Shown one piece after another: positions 61,862 through 64,000 of a stretch of DNA of 64,000 nt. The DNA comes from Panaeolus papilionaceus (lineage: Eukaryota; Basidiomycota; Agaricomycetes; Agaricales): contig JADNRZ010000001.1 of NCBI GenBank assembly GCA_015501605.1, positions 2,046,001-2,110,000 of the forward strand, read 5' to 3'. The stretch's first letter is position 1, and every line of letters begins with the position of its first letter. The notes beneath the pieces are model-generated. The model was not told the origin of the DNA. It ran no database searches and saw nothing but the letters and a program-made list of their open reading frames with translations. The position numbers and the translations under genes are program-made.

Positions 61862-64000
<2,139 letters not shown>

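Overview
The window looks like nuclear DNA of a mushroom-forming basidiomycete (Agaricomycetes type). Almost every gene is broken by several short GT-AG introns of about 45 to 70 bases. Intergenic gaps in the gene-rich parts are often only 70 to 500 bases. The CCCH finger/DUF7923 family, the NIPA form, the HSF-type factor and the nrc-2/Fpk1 kinase are all of kinds typical for this group. I found no prokaryotic features, CRISPR, rRNA or convincing tRNA. I joined the open reading frames across introns by hand; for several genes the exon lengths sum to a whole number of codons.

Layout. 1-3317 holds two tandem minus-strand CCCH/DUF7923 paralogues, the first cut by the left edge. 4197-6098 is a CDT1-like replication licensing factor. 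It is followed by an alpha/beta hydrolase, a Gfo/Idh/MocA oxidoreductase and an unrecognised 412-residue protein. 10805-14107 carries three proteasome genes side by side: beta1/PRE3, RPN12 and alpha7/PRE10. Next come a NUP82-like nucleoporin, a cytochrome P450, a NIPA-type magnesium transporter, SEC12, TAF9, the Fe-S scaffold ISU1, the splicing factor PRP31 and a Rck2/Srk1-type kinase. A gene-poor stretch of about 11 kb follows (32255-43249). Then come a Tctex-1 dynein light chain, PEX11, a small probable mitochondrial membrane protein and a TVP38-type VTT protein. A second gene-poor stretch of about 9.9 kb (49723-59586) leads to an HSF-type transcription factor and an Fpk1/nrc-2-like AGC kinase that runs off the right edge.

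How genes relate. Most genes are housekeeping and arranged head to head around short shared promoters. The clearest functional grouping is the proteasome trio. Its two shared promoters both carry copies of TGACGCGTC, which suggests co-regulation. The CDT1 promoter has paired ACGCGT boxes, the known G1/S element of MBF in yeasts. The two gene-poor blocks show no recognisable transposon proteins and contrast sharply with the dense remainder.
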